From Dysosmobacter sp. Marseille-Q4140 (GTDB lineage: Bacteria > Bacillota > Clostridia > Oscillospirales > Oscillospiraceae): 64,000 bases of DNA. This document shows, piece after piece, positions 8,510 through 17,362 of this stretch. Under the pieces are notes generated by a model. That model ran no database searches. It saw nothing but the letters and a program-made list of their open reading frames with translations, and was not told where the DNA came from. Each line of letters starts with the position of its first letter. Within the stretch, counting starts at the first letter, position 1. The stretch covers positions 2,604,001-2,668,000 of the forward strand of contig CP073694.1 of the NCBI GenBank assembly GCA_018228705.1, written 5' to 3'. Made by a program: the position numbers and the translations under genes.

Positions 8510-10879
8510 TTATGCCAGATCCGCTTCGTAACGCTCGATAATCGAATTTTGGGCTTTGAGGGACAGTTCCACAAAAATGGCGCTGTATCCAGCAACCCGG
8601 ACGACCAAGCTCCGATATTCATCGGGATTTTCCTGCGCGGCCAGCAAAACGCGGTTGTCTACAATATTGAACTGCCAGTGGAAAGACCCGGAGGCCACAA
8701 ACGCCCGCAGCAGCTGTGCCATTTTCCGCCGCCCTTCCGGCGTCTTAAACAGGGTGCCGTTCATCCGCTGGTTGACAATGATGCCATTGGGGAACCGCTT
8801 TTGATGGATCTTGGCAAGCGTCGCCAGGACAGCCGTCGGTCCGCTGCGGTCCATTCCATACATGGGGGTGAGGCCGTCAGACAGCGGCAACCCCTCCAGC
8901 CGGCCATCCGGGGTAGCGCTGCAGACATTGCCAAGGCCCACCTGCGCGCTTACGGAGTACAGCGCTCCCCAGAACGCCCCGCCCCGGCCGTTGCGGTGTT
9001 TCTCCAATTCATCCGCAAATGCATCCGTGATCCCGACAGCCAGACGATCCACGCAGTCTTCGTCATTTCCGAATTTGGGGAAGCGGTTCATAATGAACTG
9101 CCGCAGATATTCCTGACCCGCGAAATTGCTGCGCAAAATCTCGGTCAGTGAATCCAACGTCATCTTCTTTTCATCGTAAACGAGCCGCTTGATGGCATAC
9201 AAAGAATCCGCAACCGTGGCGGTTCCCACAGCCACAAGGCCGGTGGTGTTGTACACGGCGCCTCCGTTGGTACAATCCAAACCTCTGGCGACGCAGTCAT
9301 CCAAGAAGAGGCTGACAAAGGGAAGCGGCAGAATCTCCCGGTGGATCTGGTCGCTTAGGAGGGACTCTTCAATCTGAAGCTGCTCCCCCACTTTGAGGCA
9401 ATGCAGATAGCGCTGATAGAAATCCTCAAAGGTGGCGGGCTGTTCCTTATCCAGCTCCAGAAGAGAAATTCCGTATTTAATATCCGTTCCGTGATTCATG
9501 GCGATTTCCAGCAGCTTGGCAAGGTTGATATACCCGCCGTTGCACCTGGCCCAGTGCCGGTGCACACTGATTTCATCGCAGCCCACCGGTATGTAATCCC
9601 GCGCCTCCCGCAGCGGGATGCCGTGTTCCACCAAAGAGGGAATGATGCAGTTGTCATTCAAAACCTGCGGCATTCCGTTGCCGCTTCCGATGCTCTCAAC
9701 CACTTTGGCCAGAAACTCTTCCGGTGTGTTTTCATGCAGCCGGACTGTAAAATTCGGCTGATTCAGACGAATATGGCGATTGGCCATCAGGCATACATAG
9801 GACAGGAGATTGGTGGCGTCATTGCCGTCGGCGTCTACGCCGCCTACCACCAAATTCTGTCCGGAGGCATAACCGGCATTTACCTCCGCGGCTCCCTTGC
9901 TGTCAACCCGCAGAATTTCGCAGAACTTCAGGAAAAACAGGTCCGTCAGCTCCTGTGCGTACTCCAGGGAGATGGTCCCCGCTTGGAGATCCTTTTCCAG
10001 GTAAGAATTGCAGTATTGATCAAATCTGCCCGGTGTAATGGAAAAACCATTGGATTCAATCTGGGGGATTACCTGCATCAGCCAAACGGTCTGGAGTGCC
10101 TCCTGGTAAGTGGCGGCAGGTTTCGCAGGGACATGATCCAGAACCTCTGCCATCGTCAGCAATTCCTGACGGCGCTCCGGATTCCTCTCCTGCAGGGCCT
10201 TCTCTCTGGACAAAGCGGCATATCTTCTGGCGATGGCCAGCATCCCCTGGCAGATCTCTTCCTCCGCCTGGTAAAAGGCCAGCTTGTCTTCATACATCGG
10301 GTCTTCCGGCTTCAGAGAACCCTTCGCAGCCGCGATTTGGGCCTGCATTCCTTCCACGCCGCACGTCAGAAGCTTGCGGTAATCCATAGCGACATGGGCA
10401 AATCCGCTCCACTCGTGGGGGTCTGAGAGCAGCCCCATGGCAAAACCCTGCCGGATGGCTTCGCTGCGCCGCTGCATCAGATAATCGTGCGGGCACTTCC
10501 CCTGCCAATAGGGCTCCAGCTCCAGGAGCGTCGCCTTTACCTCAGGGGAAACCTTCAAACGGTTATATTCCCGCGTTTCAAACAAATCGATTTCCTTCAT
10601 GAACTCGATGTTCACTTCCGGAAACACTTCCGCAGACCGTGGCTGGGAGGCGGGATGTCCTACAATCACCTCTCCGTCCTGAATGAAGATGCTCATTTCC
10701 TCCAGGGTCTTCCGCAGGGCCTTGGCCCGTTTCAAAACGGTGGGTAAAGACTCATTTTCTTGATAGACCTTTGTATAAATGACCGCGCGCTCACAGCACA
10801 TCTCCGGAGTTAAAGAGAGAAATTCATCCTTTAACTGTTTGACACGTTCCGTGGGGCTTTCAGGTAAGCAACCAATCAT
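8510..10879 (-). CDS. Glycyl-radical enzyme of the PFL/dehydratase/lyase superfamily (YbiW/PflD-like candidate)
   Basis: 789 residues. The glycyl-radical loop RVAGYSA near the C-terminus has the radical Gly at 764; the thiyl cysteine is Cys434 in IPVGCDE, with the acidic residue two positions later that marks dehydratase/C-O lyase-type members rather than pyruvate formate-lyase, which has two adjacent Cys. The residue between Cys and Glu is Asp, whereas the well-known dehydratases carry GCVE. An activase and an Fsa-family aldolase follow directly. In E. coli, GREs in this neighbourhood (YbiW, PflD) open 1,5-anhydrohexitol-6-phosphates to 1-deoxyfructose-6-phosphate. The same reaction here is an inference from context; other polyol or hydroxyacid substrates remain possible. 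It is the first gene of the leftward operon. Confidence 0.9.
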   Translation of the reverse strand: MIGCLPESPTERVKQLKDEFLSLTPEMCCERAVIYTKVYQENESLPTVLKRAKALRKTLEEMSIFIQDGEVIVGHPASQPRSAEVFPEVNIEFMKEIDLFETREYNRLKVSPEVKATLLELEPYWQGKCPHDYLMQRRSEAIRQGFAMGLLSDPHEWSGFAHVAMDYRKLLTCGVEGMQAQIAAAKGSLKPEDPMYEDKLAFYQAEEEICQGMLAIARRYAALSREKALQERNPERRQELLTMAEVLDHVPAKPAATYQEALQTVWLMQVIPQIESNGFSITPGRFDQYCNSYLEKDLQAGTISLEYAQELTDLFFLKFCEILRVDSKGAAEVNAGYASGQNLVVGGVDADGNDATNLLSYVCLMANRHIRLNQPNFTVRLHENTPEEFLAKVVESIGSGNGMPQVLNDNCIIPSLVEHGIPLREARDYIPVGCDEISVHRHWARCNGGYINLAKLLEIAMNHGTDIKYGISLLELDKEQPATFEDFYQRYLHCLKVGEQLQIEESLLSDQIHREILPLPFVSLFLDDCVARGLDCTNGGAVYNTTGLVAVGTATVADSLYAIKRLVYDEKKMTLDSLTEILRSNFAGQEYLRQFIMNRFPKFGNDEDCVDRLAVGITDAFADELEKHRNGRGGAFWGALYSVSAQVGLGNVCSATPDGRLEGLPLSDGLTPMYGMDRSGPTAVLATLAKIHQKRFPNGIIVNQRMNGTLFKTPEGRRKMAQLLRAFVASGSFHWQFNIVDNRVLLAAQENPDEYRSLVVRVAGYSAIFVELSLKAQNSIIERYEADLA

Positions 10880-10925
10880 GTCAGCAATCCCTCTTTCCTA
10901 TTGATTGGATTTCAAACACATATCT

Positions 10926-11187
10926 ATAACATTTAGATGTTATAAATGAAAACAATCATAACGTTCGTTATAATATTGATATCATAGAACATAAAAAAGG
11001 TCAAGGAAAATATCCTTCTTGCGTTCTGCTTTCTCTGATAAATTTTTAAAAAATTTTTTGTAAAAAACGCCAAATATTATGCAAAAAGTAGTAACATTGA
11101 AAAAACTTCTTTAAAAACGCTTGACTTTTCATTTCTTAAATGATAACGTTTTATATAACATTTATAACACGTAATAGTTATAATGTT
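10926..11187 (+). promoter_or_regulatory. Divergent promoters and ATAAC/GTTAT operators of the GRE and dehydrogenase operons
   Basis: AT-rich control region. Leftward promoter: TTGACC (minus strand, 11004-10999), 17-bp spacer, TATCAA (10981-10976). Just downstream lie two inverted repeats, ATAACG-TT-CGTTAT (10958-10971) and ATAACAT-TTAG-ATGTTAT (10926-10943). On the rightward side TTGACT (11121-11126) is a likely -35 with a poor -10. ATAACG recurs at 11143-11148, and a longer repeat AACATTTATAAC (11157-11168) / GTTATAATGTT (11177-11187) follows. The placement at the start sites suggests repression, most simply by the DeoR protein encoded at 18359. Confidence 0.65.
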
Positions 11188-11215
11188 AATCACTGTGGTA
11201 AATGGAGGCTAAAAC

Positions 11216-12451
11216 ATGGCGACAGCAGTCATTATGCCAAGGCAAGGGCAGTCCGTAGAGAGCTGTCTGTTTGGCGAATGGAAAAAGGCAGTTGGTGATC
11301 CCGTCGAAATCGGGGACGTATTGTTCTCTTACGAGACGGACAAGGCCACCTTTGAGGAAGAAGCAAAAACAGCGGGCATTCTCCTGGCAACGCTGTGCGA
11401 ACCCGGAGATGATATTCCCTGCTTGGATACCGTCGCGGTAATCGGCGAGCAGGGGGAAGATATCTCCGCATTTTTAAACAAAAAAGAAGCGGATTCTTCG
11501 CAAGCGCAAAATTCCCCTGCCCCCCCGCCGGCAACGCCTGCCTCCGCAGCCACGCCCGAACGCCAATCGGCCGCCTCTTCCATAACCGGTATTTCTCCCC
11601 GCGCGCGGGCAACCGCAGAGAGGATTCACGTAGATCCCGCCGCGGCCGTACCCACCGGGCCCCACGGAAGGATTTTGGAGCGCGATATCCTGATGGCGCC
11701 CCGCACTGGCTCCTGTGAGCCGGAGCCCGTCCAAACGGCCGCGGAAGTTCCTTCCGCAGGTTACCGCGATGAGCCCCTGCCCAACATCCGCAAGCTGATT
11801 GCCTCATCCATGCAGAAATCGCTTAGCACATCGGCTCAGCTGACGCATCACACATCTTTTGATGCCAGTGAGATCATTGCGTACCGCAAGAAGCTCAAGG
11901 GTGCGCAGGAAACGCTGGGCCTGCCGTCTATTACATACAATGATATGGTCCTTTTTGCGGTTTCCCGGGTTCTGAAAAATCATCCCGCGCTCAACGCCCA
12001 CTTCCTGGGGGACAAAATCCGGTATTTCGACCACGTGCACCTGGGCATGGCGGTGGACACGCCCCGCGGCCTGATCGTGCCCACGATTTTTAATGCCGAC
12101 TGCAAATCTCTCAGCGAAATCGCAAAAGAGAGCAAGGAGCTGGCCGCGGCAGCGCAGAGCGGCTCCATCAATCCCGACCTCCTCACAGGCGCCAGCTTCA
12201 CGGTGTCCAATTTGGGGACCCTGGATATCGAGATGTTCACGCCGATCATCAACCCGCCGCAAACGGGGATTTTGGGCGTGGACTGCATCACAGACCGCGT
12301 CCGGGTTGTGGACGGCCAGATTACCGCGTATCCGGCCATGGGATTGTCTCTGACATATGACCACCGTGCTCTGGACGGCGCTCCTGCGTCTCGTTTCCTC
12401 AAGGAGCTGAAGACGGTCCTGGAGCAGTTCACAGAGCTGCTGGCAAAATAA
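11216..12451 (+). CDS. Dihydrolipoamide acyltransferase (E2) of an acetoin/2-oxoacid dehydrogenase-like complex
   Basis: 411 residues. Residues 1-78 are a lipoyl domain with the lipoyl lysine K43 in ETDKATF. An Ala/Pro-rich linker leads to a peripheral-subunit-binding domain around 122-158 (ISPRARATAERIHV, then GPHGRILERDI). The catalytic domain ends with the HxxxDG active site at 383-388 (DHRALDG). It transfers the acyl group made by E1 to CoA. It is the first gene of the rightward operon, in the order E2-E3-E1. The ATG at 11216 follows AATGGAGG. It has the one lipoyl domain typical of acetoin and many 2-oxoacid complexes. Confidence 0.93.
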   Translation: MATAVIMPRQGQSVESCLFGEWKKAVGDPVEIGDVLFSYETDKATFEEEAKTAGILLATLCEPGDDIPCLDTVAVIGEQGEDISAFLNKKEADSSQAQNSPAPPPATPASAATPERQSAASSITGISPRARATAERIHVDPAAAVPTGPHGRILERDILMAPRTGSCEPEPVQTAAEVPSAGYRDEPLPNIRKLIASSMQKSLSTSAQLTHHTSFDASEIIAYRKKLKGAQETLGLPSITYNDMVLFAVSRVLKNHPALNAHFLGDKIRYFDHVHLGMAVDTPRGLIVPTIFNADCKSLSEIAKESKELAAAAQSGSINPDLLTGASFTVSNLGTLDIEMFTPIINPPQTGILGVDCITDRVRVVDGQITAYPAMGLSLTYDHRALDGAPASRFLKELKTVLEQFTELLAK

Positions 12452-12466
12452 AAGGGGAGGATAGAC

Positions 12467-13834
12467 GTGTATTACGATCTAATCGTGCTGGGCGGCGGCC
12501 CAGGCGGATATTTGGCGGCGGAGAGAGCCGGGCAAGCCGGGTTAAAAACCCTTTGCATCGAGGATCAGCACATGGGCGGCACCTGCCTCAACGAGGGCTG
12601 CATTCCCACCAAGGCCATGCTGCACAGCGCAAAGTTATATGCCCACGCGGTGGGCAGCGCCTGTTACGGCGTCTCCGCCGAACACGTTCAGGTGGACCAC
12701 AGCGCCGTCATTGAGCGCAAGGAGCGGGTGATCCAGACCCTGGTCAGCGGAGTGCGCTCCGCGATGAAAGCCTGCAAAGTGGAAGTGGTGTCCGGTCGCG
12801 GCGTAATTACAGGCGCCGTTCCGGAAGGGTACGAAGTTCAAGTCGATCAGAGCCGGTTCACCGCCAAGAACTTGATCATTGCCACAGGCTCTGTCAGCGT
12901 ATCTCCCCCCATCGAAGGGCTGCAGGAGTCTTTGGCGTCCGGATTTGCCGTTACGAACCGGGAACTGCTCTCGACCAAGCAAGCGCCGAAGCGGCTGGTG
13001 GTGGTAGGCGGAGGCGTCATCGGCCTGGAGATGGCCTCCTACTACCAGATGACAGGCAGCGACGTCACGGTGGTGGAAATGCTGGATCATATTGCCGGTC
13101 CCTGCGACAAGGATCTGGTCCAGCTGCTGCAGAAGAACTACGTCCGGGACGGCATGAAATTCGAGCTGAATGCCCGCGTCAACGCCATCAAAGATGGAAA
13201 AGTCGTATGTCAGCGCGGGGAAGAGACCTTTGAATTGGAGACCGACTTGGTTTTGGTGGCTCTGGGACGGCGGCCAAACAGCTCCGGTATCGGGCTGGAA
13301 AATATCGGCGTCTTTGTGGAACACGGTGCCGTGCGGACGGACAACCAAATGCGCACCAATCTCCCGGGCGTCTATGCCGTGGGCGATGTAAACGGAAAAT
13401 ATATGCTTGCCCACACCGCCTATCGGGAAGCAGAAGTCGCCGTCCACACCATCTTGGGCGAAAAGGACACCATGAGTTACCGGGCCATCCCCAGCGTTCT
13501 CTACACAGTCCCCGAGCTCTCCAGCGTGGGTCTGACCGAAGAAGAAGCAAAGGCGCAGGGCCTGGATGTGGCGGTTGTCAAAATCCCCATGGCATACAGC
13601 GGCCGCTATGTGGCGGAGAACGAAAAGGGAGACGGCATTTTTAAGCTGGTAATTGACCGGAAACTGCGTACAATCGTAGGCGCGCAGGCTTTCGCCAATT
13701 ATTCCTCCGAATTCATCGCAATCATCGGCGTGTTTATTGAGTTGGCTGTTCCAATAGACTTGGTGAAAAAGCAGGTTTTCCCGCATCCCACTGTAGCAGA
13801 GATCATCCGAGAAGCCGCTTGTCAGTTTAATTAA
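12467..13834 (+). CDS. Dihydrolipoamide dehydrogenase (E3)
   Basis: 455 residues, full-length flavoprotein disulfide reductase. The FAD motif GGGPGGYLAA begins at residue 9, the redox pair is C40/C45 in GGTCLNEGCIPTK, the NAD motif is VVVGGGVIGLEMA, the FAD-binding YAVGDV lies near 310, and the C-terminal HPTVAE provides the catalytic His-Glu. It reoxidises the lipoyl group of E2 with NAD+. The start is GTG at 12467 with AGGGGAGG upstream, 15 bp after the E2 stop. Confidence 0.95.
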   Translation: MYYDLIVLGGGPGGYLAAERAGQAGLKTLCIEDQHMGGTCLNEGCIPTKAMLHSAKLYAHAVGSACYGVSAEHVQVDHSAVIERKERVIQTLVSGVRSAMKACKVEVVSGRGVITGAVPEGYEVQVDQSRFTAKNLIIATGSVSVSPPIEGLQESLASGFAVTNRELLSTKQAPKRLVVVGGGVIGLEMASYYQMTGSDVTVVEMLDHIAGPCDKDLVQLLQKNYVRDGMKFELNARVNAIKDGKVVCQRGEETFELETDLVLVALGRRPNSSGIGLENIGVFVEHGAVRTDNQMRTNLPGVYAVGDVNGKYMLAHTAYREAEVAVHTILGEKDTMSYRAIPSVLYTVPELSSVGLTEEEAKAQGLDVAVVKIPMAYSGRYVAENEKGDGIFKLVIDRKLRTIVGAQAFANYSSEFIAIIGVFIELAVPIDLVKKQVFPHPTVAEIIREAACQFN

Positions 13835-13864
13835 GTTTGAAGAAAGGGAAAGGAAAATACGGCC

Positions 13865-16330
13865 ATGTCCAAGCAAATTCTGATTGATCCTCGCGTTCTG
13901 CGCGCTTCCGGGACAATTCATTTTGACGATATTCCAGTCAACCAGTACAAAAAAGAAGTAAAGGACGAAGTTGGGAATTTTACCAAGAGCCAGTTTATGA
14001 ACATCTACCGGGACATGTGCTACATCCGGGAGTTCGAAACCATGCTCAACCTGATCAAGACCACCAGCGAGTATCAGGGTGTCGCCTATACGCACCCGGG
14101 CCCCGCGCACCTGGGAATCGGTCAGGAAGCCGCCTACGTCGGCCAGGCTTTCTGCCTCAATGAAGATGACTTCAGCTTCGGCTCTCACCGCAGCCACGGC
14201 GAAATTCTCGCCAGAGGACTCCACGCGGTAGAGACCATGGACGCGGGCAAACTGGACAAAATCATGACCACCTTCGCCGGCGGAAGAATCCGCAACGTGG
14301 TGGATGACGGAAAGAAGGACCTGCGCACTTTGGGCCGGGACTTCCTGCTCTACGGCATGATCTGTGAGACCTTCGGCCGTAAAAACGGCTTCAACAGCGG
14401 CCTGGGCGGCAGCATGCACGCCTTCTTCACCCCCTTCGGCATCTACCCCAACAACGCCATCGTGGGCGGCTCCGGCTCCATTGCCCCGGGCGCGGCCCTG
14501 TACAAGCTGAGCAACAAAAAGCCCGGCATCGTGGTCTGCAACATCGGCGACGCGGCCACGGCCTGCGGCCCCGTCTGGGAGGGCATGGTATTCAGCAGCA
14601 TGGACCAGTACCGCACCCTGTGGGGCAAGGACGGCGGCGGCATGCCCATCATCTTCAACATCTGGAACAACAGCTACGGCATGGGCGGCCAGACCAACGG
14701 CGAAACCATGGGCTATCAAATGCCCGCCCGGATCGGCGCGGCGCTCAATCCCCTGCAGATGCACGCTGAGCGGGTGGACGGCTACAATCCCCTGGCCGTC
14801 ATCGACGCGTACCGCCGCAAAAAGGAAGTCGCCAAGAAGGACGGCCCCGTCCTCCTGGAGGTGGTCACCTACCGCATCTCCGGCCACTCCCCCTCCGACT
14901 CCAGCAGCTACCGCACCAAAGAGGAAATCGCCCTCTGGGAGGCCGAGGACTCCATCAAGGAATACGGCCGGCAGCTGATCGACGCCGGTATCTGCGCGCA
15001 GAAAGACCTGGATGCCATTTGGGAGATGGTGCGGGCCGACATGCTGCGCAATATGAAACTGGGTATCGACGAGACCATCTCTCCCAGGCTGGATGTATTT
15101 GGAACGGAGCGCAACGCCATTGGCGATCTGATGTTCTCCAACCAGCACATCCGCAGCATGGACACCACCCGTCCCGCTGACGTCACCCTCCCCTATGAAG
15201 AGGGCCCCCGGGCCATTGCCTTTGCCAAAAAAGAGCGGAAGGGCCTGGACGCGGACGGCAAGCCCGTCTCCAAGAACAAGGTCTTTCAGATGCGCGACGC
15301 CATTGCCGAGCCCATGCTCAAGAAATTCTACGAGGACCCCACCATGGTCCTCTTCGGAGAGGATGTGCGGGACTGGGGCGGTTCCTATGCCGTGACCCGC
15401 GGCTTCACGGAGGCCATCCCCTACCACCGCTTCTTCAACACCGCCATCGCGGAAGCGGGCATTGTGGGCGCCGCTATCGGCTACGCCATGAGCGGCGGCC
15501 GGGCCGTTGCCGAGATCATGTACTGCGACTTCCTGGGGCGGGCCGGCGATGAGCTGTTCAATCAGCTCTCCAAATGGCAGAGCATGAGCGCGGGAGAACT
15601 GAAAATGCCCGTCATCGTGCGCATGAGCGTGGGGTCCAAATACGGCGCCCAGCACTCCCAGGACTGGTCCGCGCTGTGCGCCCACATCCCGGGGCTGAAG
15701 GTGGTGTTCCCGGCAACACCGTATGATGCCAAGGGCATGATGCAATCCGCCCTGAACGGCACCGACCCGGTCATCTTCCTGGAGAGCCAGCGGATTTACG
15801 ACATTGGGGAGCAGTTCCATCCGGAGGGCGTGCCTGAGGAGGAGTACGAGATCCCCCTGGGCGAGCCGGACGTGAAGCGGGTCGGCTCTGATGTCACGAT
15901 CCTCTCCATCGGCGCCACCCTCTACCGGGCCATGGACGCCGCCAAAATCCTCCAGGAGCAGTACGGGGTCTCCGCCGAGGTCATCGACGCCCGCTCCCTG
16001 GTTCCCTTTGACTATGATCCCGTCATCGCCTCCATCCATAAGACCGGCCGAATCGTAATTACGGGAGACGCCTGCGAGCGGAATTCCTTCATGCGGAACT
16101 TGGCCTCCAACATCGCGGAACTGGCCTTTGATGATCTGGACGCGCCGCCCGTGGTGGTCGGCTCCAAAAACTGGATTACGCCGGCCCACGAACTGGAAAA
16201 GGCGTTCTTCCCCCAGCCCGAGTGGATTGTCGATGCGATCCACCAGCGGATTCTGCCGCTGCCCGGCCATGTCTGCACCCGCAACTTCACGGAACTGGAG
16301 CAGATCCGGGAGAACCGTCTGGGCATCTAA
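13865..16330 (+). CDS. Fused E1 alpha-beta subunit, thiamine-diphosphate dehydrogenase (acetoin dehydrogenase-like)
   Basis: 821 residues, about the sum of separate alpha (~330) and beta (~330) subunits plus a linker near 440-480. The alpha half has the TPP motif from G228-D229 (GDAATACG, then WNNSYGM) and GGSMHAFF. The beta half has LFGEDVRDWGGSYAVTRGF, FNTAIAEAGIVGAAIGYA and SKYGAQHSQDW, with a C-terminal VVGSKNW region. Thiamine attacks a carbonyl; the resulting acyl group goes to E2. The substrate is unknown: acetoin-type ketols fit the family, and 1-deoxyketose phosphates share the same CH3-CO-CHOH head group. ATG at 13865; 30 bp after E3. Confidence 0.88.
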   Translation: MSKQILIDPRVLRASGTIHFDDIPVNQYKKEVKDEVGNFTKSQFMNIYRDMCYIREFETMLNLIKTTSEYQGVAYTHPGPAHLGIGQEAAYVGQAFCLNEDDFSFGSHRSHGEILARGLHAVETMDAGKLDKIMTTFAGGRIRNVVDDGKKDLRTLGRDFLLYGMICETFGRKNGFNSGLGGSMHAFFTPFGIYPNNAIVGGSGSIAPGAALYKLSNKKPGIVVCNIGDAATACGPVWEGMVFSSMDQYRTLWGKDGGGMPIIFNIWNNSYGMGGQTNGETMGYQMPARIGAALNPLQMHAERVDGYNPLAVIDAYRRKKEVAKKDGPVLLEVVTYRISGHSPSDSSSYRTKEEIALWEAEDSIKEYGRQLIDAGICAQKDLDAIWEMVRADMLRNMKLGIDETISPRLDVFGTERNAIGDLMFSNQHIRSMDTTRPADVTLPYEEGPRAIAFAKKERKGLDADGKPVSKNKVFQMRDAIAEPMLKKFYEDPTMVLFGEDVRDWGGSYAVTRGFTEAIPYHRFFNTAIAEAGIVGAAIGYAMSGGRAVAEIMYCDFLGRAGDELFNQLSKWQSMSAGELKMPVIVRMSVGSKYGAQHSQDWSALCAHIPGLKVVFPATPYDAKGMMQSALNGTDPVIFLESQRIYDIGEQFHPEGVPEEEYEIPLGEPDVKRVGSDVTILSIGATLYRAMDAAKILQEQYGVSAEVIDARSLVPFDYDPVIASIHKTGRIVITGDACERNSFMRNLASNIAELAFDDLDAPPVVVGSKNWITPAHELEKAFFPQPEWIVDAIHQRILPLPGHVCTRNFTELEQIRENRLGI

Positions 16331-16499
16331 CCGCCCAGCGGCCGGTCTCGTCCGCGGGAAGGAAGCCTTGCGGCAAGCGGAGGGCGGATCGCTTTCCGCG
16401 CTCTGAGCCGCATCCGTCAAGGTATGCAGTCTTTCACAGGCAATGCAGCCCTTGGAGAGGGGCTATAAAAACTACTACTCTCACTCAAAGGAGCGCACT

Positions 16500-17189
16500 A
16501 TGGAACTGTACTTAAATGAAGAACGGGCAGACGTCATTGCAAAATACCTGGATCTCTACCCCATCGACGGAATCACCACCAATCCCAAAATGATCGGAAG
16601 CCTGGGAAAAGTTCCCTACGAGGAAACCCTGCGGAACCTGCGGAAGGTCGTGGGCGGCAAGAAGCTGTTCACGCAGGTCACCGCCGAGACGTATGAGGAC
16701 ATTCTGCTTGAGGCGGAATACATCTGCTCCATCGCAGGCCGGAACACCTACATCAAGGTCCCCGCAAACGAAGTGGGCATCAAAGCGCTGAAAACCCTGC
16801 ATGAACAGGGCTACCACACTTTGGGAACGCTTTGCTTCACCACCATTCAGGCGATGATGGCGCTGCAGGCCGGTGCGGATTACGTGGCGGTTTTGTACAA
16901 TTATATGGTAAACGCGGGCTATGACGCCTCAAAGACGCTGAAGGACATTGCCGCCTATATTCGCGAGAGCGGCTGCCACGGGAAACTCATGGGCGTCGGT
17001 GTCCGCAGCCACCAGCAGTTCAGCGACTGCGCCGGCTGCGGCTGCCAGGCAATCAATCTCAATGCCGATAACATCACTGAGTGGATGCAGAACGAGCCGT
17101 CCGTGACCACCACCAGAGACTTCCTCAATGGTTGGGAGGCCACCTGGGGTCCCGGAGCAAAGATAAAGGACTTTATCAGCAAACCGTAA
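16500..17189 (+). CDS. Fructose-6-phosphate aldolase / transaldolase family (copy 2, FSA-like)
   Basis: 229 residues. Schiff-base lysine K86 in TYIKVPANEVG; N-terminal MELYLNEERADV resembles the FsaA start. It keeps Gln at the FsaA Gln59 position (LFTQV) but has Leu near the Tyr131 position (DYVAVLYNY), so it is neither a textbook FSA nor a textbook transaldolase. An FSA would cleave fructose-6-phosphate-like or 1-deoxyfructose-6-phosphate substrates without a bisphosphate. The start is the ATG at 16500 after AAGGAG; the in-frame ATG at 16443 lacks a ribosome site. It is 169 bp after the E1 gene in the same direction. Confidence 0.88.
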   Translation: MELYLNEERADVIAKYLDLYPIDGITTNPKMIGSLGKVPYEETLRNLRKVVGGKKLFTQVTAETYEDILLEAEYICSIAGRNTYIKVPANEVGIKALKTLHEQGYHTLGTLCFTTIQAMMALQAGADYVAVLYNYMVNAGYDASKTLKDIAAYIRESGCHGKLMGVGVRSHQQFSDCAGCGCQAINLNADNITEWMQNEPSVTTTRDFLNGWEATWGPGAKIKDFISKP

Positions 17190-17202
17190 TCATCGCCCAA
17201 AG

Positions 17203-17236
17203 AGCAAAGCCCCCGGTCCACGCCGGAGGCTTTGCT
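17203..17236 (+). terminator. Hairpin after FSA copy 2 (weak terminator/attenuator)
   Basis: GAGCAAAGCC-type sequence (17202-17210) pairs with GGCTTTGCTC (17228-17237) through a GC-rich inner stem. There is no T-run after it, so termination is probably partial. It separates the E2-E3-E1-FSA message from the kinase promoter. Confidence 0.45.
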
Positions 17237-17290
17237 CACCATTGCAAGAAAAACAACTGCTAAAATTTACAAAATTGTGAAAATTTCATT

Positions 17291-17332
17291 TGACGGTTGA
17301 GCGGCTTTTGTGTTAACATTTTTGTTATGTTC
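17291..17332 (+). promoter_or_regulatory. Promoter and half-site operator of the PfkB kinase-DeoR pair
   Basis: TTGACG (17291-17296), 17-bp spacer, TTAACA (17314-17319). AACAT (17316-17320) and ATGTT (17328-17332) form an inverted repeat over the -10 and start region and resemble the AACAT/ATGTT arms of the main operators at 10.9-11.2 kb, suggesting DeoR autoregulation. Confidence 0.5.
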
Positions 17333-17362
17333 AGGAGTTTGCTCAAGGCAGAGGGGTAACGT

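Noticed and set aside
12635..16420. Very long minus-strand open frame (1261 codons) across the E3/E1 genes
   Set aside because: It mirrors GC-rich codons of strongly supported plus-strand genes, has no domain and no ribosome site.
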